A stretch of 64,000 nt of DNA, taken from contig NC_135786.1 of the NCBI RefSeq assembly GCF_051106095.1, forward strand, positions 214,217,001-214,281,000. Reading direction: 5' to 3'. The notes beneath the pieces are model-generated. The model was not told where the DNA came from, did not search any database, and saw only the letters and a program-made list of their open reading frames with translations. This DNA comes from Pogona vitticeps. Lineage: Eukaryota; Chordata; Lepidosauria; Squamata; Agamidae. Shown here piece by piece: positions 10,641-23,800 of the stretch (position 1 is its first letter; every line of letters starts with the position of its first letter). Made by a program: the position numbers and the translations under genes.

Positions 10641-11687
10641 CAGTAGAACTAACAGTCCAGTCAAAGCAGGGGAGGTGCACGAGTTGCATGGCGGAGGGGA
10701 GAGCGCGGTAGCCCCCCTCGGTTTGGAAGGCCACGTGCTTCCTAACCTGCAGGTCACTGTTTATTTAGCAGCTCCCTTCCGAGCAGAATGCCTCGGCATT
10801 TAAGCATTATTAGTCGCTCCTGCGCCCGCTTACCTCCGACTGTCATTACGTGTGCGGGATGGGAATAGGGAAAGAGGGATTTCTTGCTGTGTTTTTTTTT
10901 AATGTTGGTGAAAAATTGAAGGCTGCTTTCCAGTGCATGCAGCCACCTATGTGCAAACTGGGCAGTTTGTCACTGGGGAAAAGCATGACGTGTTGGCCTT
11001 TGCATGGTGTACATCCTTGGTCGCTGTGTCTTGTGTCTTGGAGCACCTGAAAGTGGGCACCAAAGTTGTGCAAAATAGAAGATGTTAGTCTTTAAGGTAC
11101 TAGAAAGTTCCTTAGTTCTTTTACTTCAACAGATTAACCTAACTGATTTGCCAAAGTTGATCTTGTGTATTTCTTTTAATGGCATCTGAAGCCTTCAAAA
11201 TAGCCAGCAACAACAATAAAGCATCAAATATAAAGCAATGCATGAAATTAAGATGCAGTATTTTTGTAGTTTTGATTTTAGTGCAGTCCTTTCAAATCCA
11301 AATTGTGACTACCGTGATGCTACACAGATTAAAGTGACTGCAGAAAAGATACCCTGGCCTTATTTCTCCGCCTATTATGTCCTTGTTGCTGCTTTCTCTT
11401 GATCTTATTGCTCGCTGTTATATAGCACATATTGGTATTTTGGGAGAGGTGATGTGCAGCAGGGGTAAGAGGTACATACTGACTCAGCATCTAACTGTGC
11501 CATGTTGGAATGACTCCACAGAAATGCAGGAGAGCAGAAGAGAAGAACTGTCAATAACATAAAAGTCAAACATTGCTGAAGTTTTGCGTTGCTTCTTGTG
11601 TGTTCATTGTGCTCTGGAATTAAAAGCTTTTGCTATCCAGAAGAGATGGAATTGTATATTTATTACCCTCCCCCCTTTTAACTGCAG
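10640..11687. other. POP1: POP1 intron 1, unassigned
   Basis: No exon was found. A fragment near 11080-11140 carries TTAGTCTTTAAGGTACTAGA followed by CAACAGATTAACC, part of a recurring sauropsid repeat. The rest is unrecognised. Confidence 0.5.
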
Positions 11688-11834
11688 AAATGTCAAATGC
11701 AAAAGAGAAGAAAAGGGCTAAGAAAATGAAGAATCAGCCGTCTAGTGTGACCTTTCCCTTTGACAGCGGGCCTGGTCATAATGAAGTATACTTTCAGAAT
11801 GGAAGTGGCAGAACTCCTCAGCACAAGAAACAAG
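11688..11834 (+). CDS. POP1: POP1 exon 2 (first coding exon; CDS from 11690)
   Basis: Acceptor AACTGCAG at 11687, ATG at 11690, donor CAAG|GTAGTT. Encodes residues 1-48, including the lysine-rich [18 protein letters not shown]. After the first 20 residues it diverges strongly from human. Confidence 0.94.
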
Positions 11835-14800
11835 GTAGTTATTACAATTTGCTGGAGATAATTGAACATGAAAAGCAAAGTGTGCTGCTCATATAGCACT
11901 TAAAGCACCCTCTGGGTTGATAACATACAACATTTATGCAAACCTCGCCTTCCCATGCAATCTGGGTATTCAGTTTACCAACCTTGCAAGGATGGAATGC
12001 TGAGTTAACCTTGAGCTGGCTACCTGGCATCTTATTGAAAAAAGATCTACAGTATTTTAAAAATTCAAAAGGTTTTCTTTATGGGAAAGTAGTTTGAAGA
12101 TAAAAACGAAACCTGCTGTAAAGGCAGCAGTAGCAACAAGCCCAGAGATGCACTTCTCCTCACCTCATTCTCCTGAACTGACTTATAGAATCTTAGAATA
12201 AAAAAAGTTGGAAGAGCCCCCTGCTCAATGCAGGAATTTTAATCAAATTATATCTGAGAGATGATTGTCTAATTTTCTCTGTCTCCTGAGCTAATTGATT
12301 ACATAGTCATACTGCTCTAACAGGAAGGTTTTTTAAAAAAATATTTAACCAAAACCTTGCCTCCTTATTTTTGAGCTCTTTATGATGTCTCCTTGACTCT
12401 CGGATGATCAAGAACAGGTCCTGCCCCTCCTCTGTTTGATAGTCTTTCAAGTGTTTGAAGAGTGCTCCCCTCAGCCTTCTTTTCTCAAGCCTCAACCACA
12501 GGGCTTGGTTTCCAGTCTCCTGATCATTCTTGTTGCCCTCCTCTGAACTCTTGCATGACTGATGTGTTCTGAAATGAAAAAAAATGTATGTGTCATGTGT
12601 TGGGATGTGATTGCTGTAGTCACAGAACTTTAGGTAAGAGGAAATTTCTCTAGAGGATTCTACTATAAAAGGAATCTCAGTTGCTGAAAAAGTTGGTTCT
12701 GCTCATCCTGCTTTTGTGCAAGGGAGTCATACCTGGCCAGCCCAAAAGCTGCATGCAAGATACATTTTTTTTCTTTGTGCGTCCCCAAATGGGATAGAGT
12801 TTTTTTCATTCATTCATTCATCATTCATTCATTCATGCGAGAAGTAACACAAAGGAAACTATCTTATATCTGATCAGACTATTTCCCCAGCATGTCATGT
12901 ATTGTCCCTTGTGGATGGCAAGGGAGAGGCTCCTCCTTTTGCCTGTTCCTCTTTTACACAGAGCTACCACTTGTGACTTTGTGTGTGATGACAAAGTATA
13001 TGTTTGAAAAATTATAATCCAAACTCAGACCAGAAACAGTAGAGCTTGGTTTGGCATCCCTACTCTAAGGATTCCTTCAAAATAAGTATGTTTGATTTGA
13101 GATACTGCAGCTATCAGAGGTAGCAGGAAATTATTGTTGTTTCTGAAAAGCCCCTTGCCCCCGTCTACAGCCAGAAAAAAAATATTTAATGAGGTTTTGC
13201 AAGGACTCTGGGCTGCTGAGGACCACATGCCGTCTAGCCCACTCCTTCTGTATTGCTTACTAGTGTGAATGCTTACGGTAGTGATAATTATGTGGCGTCA
13301 AGTCAAATCCAACTAATAGCAACTCCTTCTAGAGTTTTCTAGCTATAAAGAGCTCAGGTTTTCTAGTCCCCCTGGTTGTGCTCTATTACTGCTCAGGTTG
13401 CCTAAGGCTGCACCGACGAGCTCTTCTTTCAGGAGACGCCGTGTCCTGCAACTCATTGAGTTGTCCAGCCAGCTATAATTTGTCCTGCCAAATCAATTCT
13501 GACTCAGATGGGATGCTTACATGTTCATTAATTTATTGATACTGTTCCAAAGTCCCTAAAGCAAAGTTTCTGAATCAGATTTTTTCCATAAGAATTGCTA
13601 TCACCCCATTATCTGGCTTTCTTGGGAATCCTACTTCGAAACATCTGGAGTGTACCACTATGTGGAATGGGGCTCCAGGACCTGAGCAGCACTATGTGGT
13701 ATAAATGCTACTTGTGCTGTTTTCTTCAGCTTTGGAAATACGTGTTATAGCTGGCTGCTGGAGAACTTCACTTTTGGAAGTATCTTTAAATGAACTGCTG
13801 TTACATTTCTGTTTTTTAATTTCTATTATTCATTTGGCAGAAGAGACTTACACAAGGGAATGCTATCAGTTTTTACTTGTTCTGTGCATAACCAAATAAA
13901 AAGTGGCTGTTCACCTCAAATCTTTTTATCTATGGTCATTAGTACTCGTATTTTTGTATCTAAGTTGTAATTTAGTAATTCTACAGGGAAACATGCAAAT
14001 GTGAATGGATAAATAGGTACCACCTCGGTGGGAAGGTAACAGGGTTCCGTGTCTAGTCATGCTAGCCACGTGACCATGGAAACTGTCTACAGACAAAAGC
14101 TGGCTGTACAGCTTGGAAACAGGGTCGGCCACGACTGGACTAAATGTCAAGGGGAACCTTTACCTTACAGGGAAATATAAACTTTTATGTTTTATTCACC
14201 AACAGAAATGCGCTTTGAAACCTCACAGCAGAACTTCTCGAATCAAAAACTTTCTCAGGAAATGCCTACATTTGTAACAGGTAAGTTTTGGGTTCAAATG
14301 GCAAAAAAGAAGATCCTAACAAAACACTGGGAAGAAGTTTTCAAACAGGTTGGATGAGACCTAGCAGATAGTCACCCAACCTGTTTGAAAACATGTAGCA
14401 AAGAAATGTCCAGTAGCTTCTAAGTTATCCACCAGTTTCTCCATCAAAAAATCCTCTCCAGTCAGGAAATTCTTTCCAATATTTAGCTCTGAATTTCTGC
14501 TTTGGCAAGGGGTTCAGTTTCCCTTCTTGCTCTACAGTTCTATGATTCTGTCCATGAACATGTACAATCTTTGCCCGTGTATTTAAATTGTAAAATATGT
14601 ATAACTGACCCATGGCAAAAAGGTCAACTAGGGTCAGATATATCAGTAGGCAGAATCTGACCCCTATTGACCTTTTCCCATGGGTCAGTGGTGTTTCATA
14701 CGAAAAAGATTCCCTGTCCCTGCATTAGGCCATATTTTAGAATGACAGGAATGAATCACAATGAGCACTGACACCCTGCTTTCCTCTTCTCGCATGGCTT

Positions 14801-17800
14801 GTTTGGAAGGTTTTGCTTTTGGTTTACTTTGACCTCAGGTTGTTGGGTTGGTTGCACCCAGCATACCACATTTAATCTTAAATGTGGTTTGTTTGAAACA
14901 AGGCTACTTCTTGCTCATGGAAAACTGGGCTTACCGTACTTGTCCAAGAGCAGCCGCCACCTTGAGATTCTTCTGGATATCAGTTGCTGTGAGAGCAATA
15001 GCAGGAGAAGTCTATTATCCTCTCACCTGCTCTTGTTTAACTTCCAAGAGCCACTGTGAGAAGCCCAATACTGGACCGATAGACCTTTGATGTGACCCTG
15101 TACAGCTGCCTTTATGTTCATATAGAAAGTGTGATAAACAGAATTGTTAAACCTTGTCCACAAGTCTGGCCTGTTACAGCTTATTGTCAATGAAAATGAC
15201 AGTGTTTGTTTTAAAGACTTGAATGGTTGAATCTTGAAAGCATTTTTACACCCATGTAGCTTTTTGTTCGAAGTCAGATTCTCAATCTAGAGATATTAGT
15301 TATTGAAAAGTATGGCATTATCTCTTCTAGCTCTGGTTCATCATCCATCATGTGCCTGCAAAGTAGGCTACATGCAGTGGTAGCAGATGTGACTACACAG
15401 TATGTTGTGTGGTGGTAAGAATTTCTTCAGACCTCATTGCTGCAAGAAGATGGAGAATTCTCTCACTTAATGTTCATTTTGCCTGCCAAAGCGTGGTATC
15501 TGAACATGTTCTCTTTTATTTCAGTGTCTCCTTTTGTTCAGGCTCGTGCGGCTGAAATAAAAGCTATGCTGAAGGCTGTTACACAGAAGTCTTCCAATAC
15601 CTTGGTGTTTCAGTCTCTCCCTAGACACATGAGGAGGCGAGCAATGAGCCACAATATCAAACGCCTACCCCGACGACTCCGTGAACTTGCCAGAATGGAG
15701 GTTGTTCTTTACCTTATTTTCCTCACTTAACTGTCTGGTGTAATGCTTTTGTGTGCTTGATAACTATCTTTTCCCTTTTAAAGCAGACTACGTAAGAATG
15801 TCATATTTCTTGATCACAAGATGATGTTAATGTAACGGGAAGATGAGCTTCTCGGGGACTCTTTTTCAAAATAGTTCCCTTTATATTTTGTCAGGCAGTA
15901 GTAATTATTGCATCTTTTAGATCGTCTCTTTGGTTGCAAGAGGTCTCTGCCCTCCACAGTCCCTTTCAGCTTGCTGCTAGAATTATATTTAATTTTAGGT
16001 GGTGTATTGGATAGAGTGCTGAACTAGGGCTTCAAAGACTAGGGTTGAATTTCCTGCCTGACAGGATGGATTTGATGTAAACTAAATTGATTTAAATCGT
16101 GTTTTAAATCACGATTGAAGTTTAAAGATCTGATTTTTAAATGATTAGATATATAATTTAAAAAATCGTGATTTAAATCACAATCTAAATCAATGAGATT
16201 TTTAAAAATCATCATTGATTTTTATATACCCTGCCACCTGACCATGCAAACCCGTGGAACAGGGGTGGGACTGATAAAACCACTGCTTAAATATTTCACG
16301 TACCTTCAAACCCTATTCAAGTCACTATAACTTAGTTCCACCTTGGTGATACATAACAATAACATGCAGTAAACACTTTAGTGAAAAATATTATCTCTTG
16401 TTTACCTTTCACAGGCAGAGAAGCCTGAACATCAGAAAAAGGACCTTCCAAAAAGCAAGTGTCGTAAAGCCAGGCGGCGTCATATGGACTTGGTAGCAGA
16501 GTTCAATCGCAGGCAAAAGAAGAATATCTGGTTGGAAACGCATATCTGGCATGCCAAACGGTTTCACATGGTGAAAAAATGGGGATACTGCTTAGGAGAC
16601 AGGCCCACAACCAAATGCTACCGGGCCTGCTATCGGGCCATGACCAATCACTGCCTCCTTCAGGTATTGTGTCTGTTTATGCATCCGTTCTTGGCAAAGG
16701 AAGCGGCTTCAGCTTTAAAATCAAGCTCCCTGGTTGCCATTTTGTGAGATTATTTCCCATAGGCAATGTGTTTCATTATAGCAGGATGAAGAATGTTGAA
16801 ATATTGTTGGACTGAACTCCCATTATCCCCAGTCAGTGGTCAAGAATGATAAGAATGGAAGACTAGTAATATATGGAGGGCCTTAGGTTTTCTACATCCT
16901 TGCCTTGCTGCATTCTGGATCTCCTGCTGTGTGAAGAGAATATGAAAGTAGTTTACCAAATCTGAGCATCATTAGCTTTCAGGTGGCAAACAATATGCTC
17001 ACATATATGTGATCTAACAACACAAATGGAGAAATCTGACCCTCAGAAAGACGAGGTCTTGAGCTTAAATCAGCTCAAGTCTTTGTAAATTTTCACAGTT
17101 TGGAATGCAATACGGAAGGCTGTTGCTCATCAAGATGTAGGATGAGTTTTAATTAGGGCTTCCATCTATATTTCCTAAATGAACATACACTCCTATGACT
17201 ATCAATCTTTATTTGATACAGACTTTCATGGACTGTAGCCCACTTCTTCAGAAACTAGTGGGTGGCAGTCCACTAAAGCTTACTACTTTAGCTCTTTGGT
17301 TAGTATCCTGATAAGCATTTCATTTGGTCTGACATCCTCTCCTTCACAGTACAAGACATCGGCTGATGGGGAAATTGGTCCCACAACTGATTGCATGTGA
17401 AGGAAAAAAACACTGCACAATTTCCCTTACATGCAAGTCAGTCTTGAGGAGGATTTTGGCTTTAATTGTTTTTGCCGCTGTAGATCAATATGGCTACTCT
17501 CTTGGAAGTTTCTTCGGTGCTTACTGCTTTTCTTCCAATGCTGTGTGGTTTCCATTCTGTGTATATAGTTTCTCTCCCACATGTGAAAGGATTATATACT
17601 TTCCTCCCATCAGATTGAGCAGTACTCCGGATCAACTGTTCTTAAAATTTTGGGAACTAATCACACTCCATAACTGTAAGATTGTAGTTTTTCCTCTTAC
17701 TCTTAATATAAATTTTAAAAATAGCTGCTTAAATTGTTCTCAAGGACAGTTTTCCCTACCTGACATCCCAATCTGGCAGCCTTCTGGTATCAGATTTATA

Positions 17801-20800
17801 CCAGCATGACAAAAATCTGCTGGTTCAGAATGATGTATGAGTCTAGCTATGAAGGCATCAGATTGAAGAATGCTAGGTGGCTGCAGTGTGCCAGGGGGCC
17901 ATCATGTCATAACATTTGTTTTACTTTGTGCGCTCAGTGCAAGGCTTTTAGCTTTTGAGGTCCTTAGTGGCCCCCATTTCAGAGTTTAAAAGCCTTCAAT
18001 ATTGTAATCATTTTCAGGGCAAGGGGAGCTTCCCGGCTCTTTTAATCATTTTGGTGGCCTAATTGTGCCCCTTTTCTCACTCTATAATTATCTCTAGCAT
18101 GCACAGTCTTCCAGGCATGGGCTCAACATGGATGGGTATAACTGCCTCTCTGCGGGCTTCAGTTAACTTCCGTGAGTTGTCCTGACACCACCTCAAGACA
18201 CCTTCACTGCAAAGGTGGCAGCTGCACTGTCAATATACTTAATTAGTATTCCCTCTGGATTTGATGTGTGCATGTGTTCCTTCTTGCTTTGAGCACCTTA
18301 AACAAGGTTGAAAAGGGTGGCTCACATTTTACAAACCAGCTTTGCGTTGCCACTCTTAACATAACAAGATTGTCTTTTACAGTTTGAAATTCAACAGCTC
18401 TTCTTTTATATCAGGATTTATCATATTATTGTTGCCTGGAGTTGATTGGAAAGGAGGAGGAACTTCTAACAACACTTGCTCGAATGTGTAATGTAGATGC
18501 AGGTAATATTTTCTCAAAATATTTTGAAAATCATGGCGCTTCTCATTGCTAAGTATGGCATGATCCAACCTGTTCTCTGTAGCTTGTTTTCTGCAGAGGT
18601 GTTGACCGAGGGAAAGTGTGTGATGGAGGGCTAAGTACAACTTTGTATAGTTCTGTGCACTCCATTATGTTTCCTATTTCTCCTATGTGGCCGAATACTT
18701 ACGTGACAATCGGAGTTAGCCATTTTCCTGTTGGCTATACTTTAGTTGGCTGGATAACTCAGTGGTTTCGGTATCTGGCTGCAGGGCCAGAAGTTGGACG
18801 TTCAATTTCCCTCTGTGAGTAGAGCCAATCTGTGTGGCTATGGGCAAGTTTCACAGTCCCAGGATGCCCCCAGAAGAAGGGAATGGTAAACCACTTCTGA
18901 GTATTCCCTACCTGGAAAACCCTGGAATAAGATGGCACATGATTAATGTTATTTATACGATACAGAGATGAGAGGGGCCTTTTTTTCTTGTTTTACTTTA
19001 GCTTCCAAAGTATCACAGTCAGCAAGACCAGTGACTATGTTGCTTGAGACATTCTGAGATTGTATTTTTCAAAAAAGCTATTCGCCATCCCTGACTTCAG
19101 GTCTTCTGTAAAGGATATGCCATTCATCCATCTGGTGCATTATAAATTAGTAGATCATAGCATATATTATGTGATATCTGCAGTTCCTTATGACAGTTAT
19201 GCTTTGTTTAGAATACAATTTTCACATTTGTTTGTAAAGTTAATATTCTGTATTCAGATAATCTTCCATGCAAAGGTTTGGATTCCAGTCTGGAAGAAAA
19301 GCACAAATCACATTCTTTCCATTCATATCTCACAGTAAACTCTGATTTGAACAAAATATGAATCAAGCATCATGAACAAGGAATAGATGATTAAGCACAT
19401 GCTTGTAATTGATTGTCCAAACTGTAACTTGAAGTATTATCTAAATATACTCAGGGTCTGATAATCAATTTATGGAGCATTGGTCTGTGAGAGAACAATG
19501 AAGGGGGTCTACTGATTATCTGGAGAAAGTATTTCCATGCCAAAAGTACTTAGGAAAATGTCTAGCAACATTTTTAAAGAAAAAAAGGAGGACAGCAACC
19601 ACCATATTCTTTTCCAGCATATACACCCCTGAAAACACAAATTGAGCAATATGGAAGCATCTCAGGGAGGTTCTTTAAAGCAGGGGTCCCCAACCCCTGG
19701 GCCATGGACCGGTACTGGGCCATGGCCTTGGAAGGACAGCCACCAAGAGAGATTTTCGAGGGCCAGATTGTGTGCAATTCCACCTGCATGCACACCTTCT
19801 GCATGCATACACACACATATAATTTCAAAAGTCAAGGGCTCAAGCTACACCCCTGCCCACCTCCCACATGCATGGACAGACAGATTCCCCCCTCTCCAGT
19901 CCTTAGGAGAATAGTCTTCAACTAAACCGGTCCCTGATGACAAAAAGGATGGGATCCACTGCTTTAAATGACAGGATGGGCCACCAGATCTGCAGTCTTG
20001 ACCTGGAAGTACTTTATGATGTTTTCTTTCACATAACCCGCCCTCACTCTGAGTTTGGGATTTGGAGGAATTCTGTGGGATAGCTTGAGCCCTTGACTTC
20101 TGAAACTGTTTTAGAGTCAGAAGGGGCATTATTTTCAACCTTTGTAACATGGCCTTGAAAAATTCATGTGTGTTCCCCAGGGCCAACATTTGCAGCAGTT
20201 CCTTGTCTAGCTGGGAAGCGGCAGGGTTCTCTCACATTGTACCGATTAGATCGGTATCCTGAAGATGCCCTTGGTCTGGTTACTTTCATTTGGAAACCCA
20301 GGAGTGCATCCGACAAAGCTTCTCAAATTAGACAACTGTGGATATGGACACACCCAGCATTTAAGCAGGTACAGACCTTACAGTATTTTTAATGTGAAGT
20401 ACTTGTTTGCTAGGCAACACCCTGAAATGCAGTTTAAAAAAAAGACGAAATGATTGTCTTACAGTGTTGTAATGTAATGTAAACTAATTGTATCCCACCT
20501 TGAGATCTGCTGATATAAGGCAGCTCTAATTTGGACCACTTTACATATGCGTGTTTGGCCAGCAGTCATCTTTCTGCAATGGTACAGCAGGCCTGATATG
20601 GACATTCTGTGTGGAAGCCTGATTCAAGCTAAGGTAGAAAATATCATGTTAACAGCCCAACATATAAACATATACATACATGTATGTATATATGTGTGCA
20701 GGTTGGAGGAAATACTTGTGTCCTCTGTTCTGCTACAAGAGAGGATAATAGGCAGTTTCCTTGTGCCAAGTTGGACTGTTAGTCCAATGGGCAGAGATTA

Positions 20801-23800
20801 TGCCAGGATGTAGGGTAGAGGCTTACACCAGTTACCCAATAATTTTAACTGGAGATAACAGGAATTGAATTGCGGTGATGAGGAACGGTATCTTCTACAT
20901 GCACACCATATGCTCTGTTGCTGAACTATGGTCTTTTCTTAAAGCATTAACCAAAGTAATATGGACAAGTTGGAAGGTATCTAGCTTTTAGGAAAATCTT
21001 TTCTAAAAGTAGTTTTACATAGATTTCTTCTACTGCCAAGTAGGCGTTGAGATCTTTTTGGCTGGGTGTGCATGGCATTTGTCAGGCTGAAGAATTACTT
21101 TAGAATAGTGGTCTGGGAGGTTCATCTCAGCTCCTCAGCTGCTTATTTCAAATAGGACTCATGTTATCTTCGTGGAAAATGTAAGAAGAGATGTTCACGC
21201 TTAATGAGCCTTTCTCTGCACCACTCTGTAGGACATTCTGACTGAACTGAAAGCAGCTTTCCAGTATACTGAGGCTACAGAAACCTGTAACCCTGAGCCT
21301 GTTGTACCGTTAAATCAAGAAGAAACCAAAATGGAGGCTATAGAAAACATGGGTCGAAAAAGAAAAAAGAAAGACCAGGAAGGAGAAACTGCTGTCCCTG
21401 TGAAAAAAATAATTGGCGATGGAACCAGAGATCCCTGCCTGCCTTATGGCTGGGAGTCCAAAACTACTGGGATGGTCATACGGTAATCACTGGGATTGGC
21501 TAGGTTCTGTTACAGCATTGTTCAGTTAGTCTCTTTAAGCTGTCCGGTACTCCATGCTTTAACTCTGTTTTTTCCTCTTCAGTGACCTGACGATGGAGAT
21601 CCTCAGATATCGGCTGATTGGCCCCCTCTCTCACTGTGTGCTTACAGAGGCACTCAAAGTTGCATCTGTTCATACAGTAAGTAGATCAGCCATCTGAGTG
21701 TTCAGTTTTTTTGTTATATGTGGAATAGTATTATTGCTCCGGAATTATAGTATACACATTTTTGAATGCAGTATTGCAAATAAAACCAATTACTTTTTTC
21801 CATACTACATTAAGATAGTGGCTGAATTCCAGTAATAAGTCACAAACAAGAGTAGGCCCATTGAATTAGTGGTGATTTGATAAATCCACACCTGTTTAAG
21901 TTCCGTTGATTCAGTGGACCTCCTCTAGTTGTGACTTACTCTTGGATTCCAGACATAGTTTTACAGTTTGTGAAACTGAATATTTCTGGGTATTTTGTGT
22001 TGTCATTCATTCTGCCTTGGTTTCCAGGACCTTCTGTGTTCCGAAGGAGTGCTAGATAATGGAATATGATAAATGGAGTAATATAGAATGGAGAATGGAG
22101 AGCTGTTGTAGCTTTCACATCAGCTCTGTTTATCTGAGGACATCTAGATCAAGAGATAAAATGTTTCTCCTAAATAATGTTTGGGGTAGAGAAAGGAGGA
22201 ACAGACCTTTGTCATCATCAGTATACAGTGGTGCCTCGCATAACGAGTGCACTGTTTAACGAAGAATCTGCATACCGATGCGGATTTCCCCATCGCTAAT
22301 GCGAGGGCATCCTCCCATTGCGGTGGGGGAAACAGCTGTTTGGCGGTTCCAAAATGGCCTCCGGACACCCAAAATGGCCACCAGAACACTAAAAATGACC
22401 GACGGGACACCCAAAATGGCAGCCGGAACACTAAAAATGGCCGCCGGGACACCCAAAATGGCCGCCGCAACATGGGGAAACATCGGGGACCGGTGAGTTT
22501 TGGGCCCATTTGGAACGCAAATGGGTTTCCCCGTCCCACTTAACGATGTTTCCCCATAGCGAAGGTTAATCCAGAACGGATTAACCTCGCTATGCGGGGC
22601 ACCACTGTACCACCCCATGCCTTACATGTTATCTTTGGCCTTCTAGGAACTGGATTCTACAGATTCTGAAATTAACAGTTGGTGGCTAAAAAACTGCAGA
22701 AATCCTGACCAAGTTTCTCTTCATCGCCGTCAAGAAGCCATCTTTGAACTCCTGCAGGGTAAACTTCTAATTAGACCTCTTATCCTTGATTGGAAGACAA
22801 GGGTGGGAGACTCTGAAGGCTCTAATCCATGACCAGTTCTCAGTGTTAATCAAGCTGAATGTTGCTGGAAGAAGACTTAGGAGTTTGGTACTTGAAGACC
22901 AATACAACGTAGTGTGAAGGGCAGTACTGTGTGCTAATAGCAAACTTATTCTCTGAAAGCAGACAGTTACGTAGCTGAACGGTACCAATCCTTTTGCTCA
23001 TAGATATTATTAGTTTTATTTATATGCCACATTTCTCCCAACGAGGGACCCAAAGCTGCTCACAATATTAAAATCCGCACAATTTAAAAACACAAAAAGT
23101 TAAATATTAAAAGTTAAATTAAACAATATATGATTTAAAATACAATTAAAAGATTAAAACATGAAAACATTTTAAAAAATTTAAATTATCTGCCAAAATG
23201 GGGTTCAGGGATTCAGTTTTAGTTGTTAAAAGGCTGCCTGAAGAGATGGGTCTTTAGCTTTTCTCAAAAGGATAAAAGGGAAGGGGTCCATCTTGATCTC
23301 CCAAGGGAGAGTGTTCCATAGCCTGGGAGCTGCCACAGAGAAGGCCCTCTCCCATGTCCCTATCAGCTGTGCTTGCGCTGGCAATGGGACCAAGAGGAGG
23401 GTCTCCACTGCTGATCTTAATTGTCGGGAAGGCCCATATAGGGAGATATGGTCCTTCATGTAGCCTGGTCCCAAACTGTATAGGGCTTCATAGGTAATGA
23501 CCAGCACTTTGAACTGGGCCTGGAAACAGACTGGTAGCCAGTGCAGTTCTTGTAACAGGTGCGCGATATGCTCCCTAGTCAGTAGTCTGGCTGCAGAGTT
23601 TTGCACCAGCTGAAGTTTCCAAACCATCTTCAGAGGCAGCCCGACATAGATAGCATCAAAGAGTTTAGATACTCAATGTTTTGTAGGAGTGAAAGAAACA
23701 AAAATCTTACAGAACAAAATACTTAAAGGGAGGATTCCCCCAGATTAGCCCAGTGAAGGCTGAATGTGGGCAGTGACTATAGAATGCTAAGTGTCTTAAG

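Noticed and set aside
22144-22618. Several open frames of 70-130 codons on both strands
   Set aside because: They lie inside the Tigger-like MITE and reflect the period-21 array, which is divisible by three and so keeps frames open.
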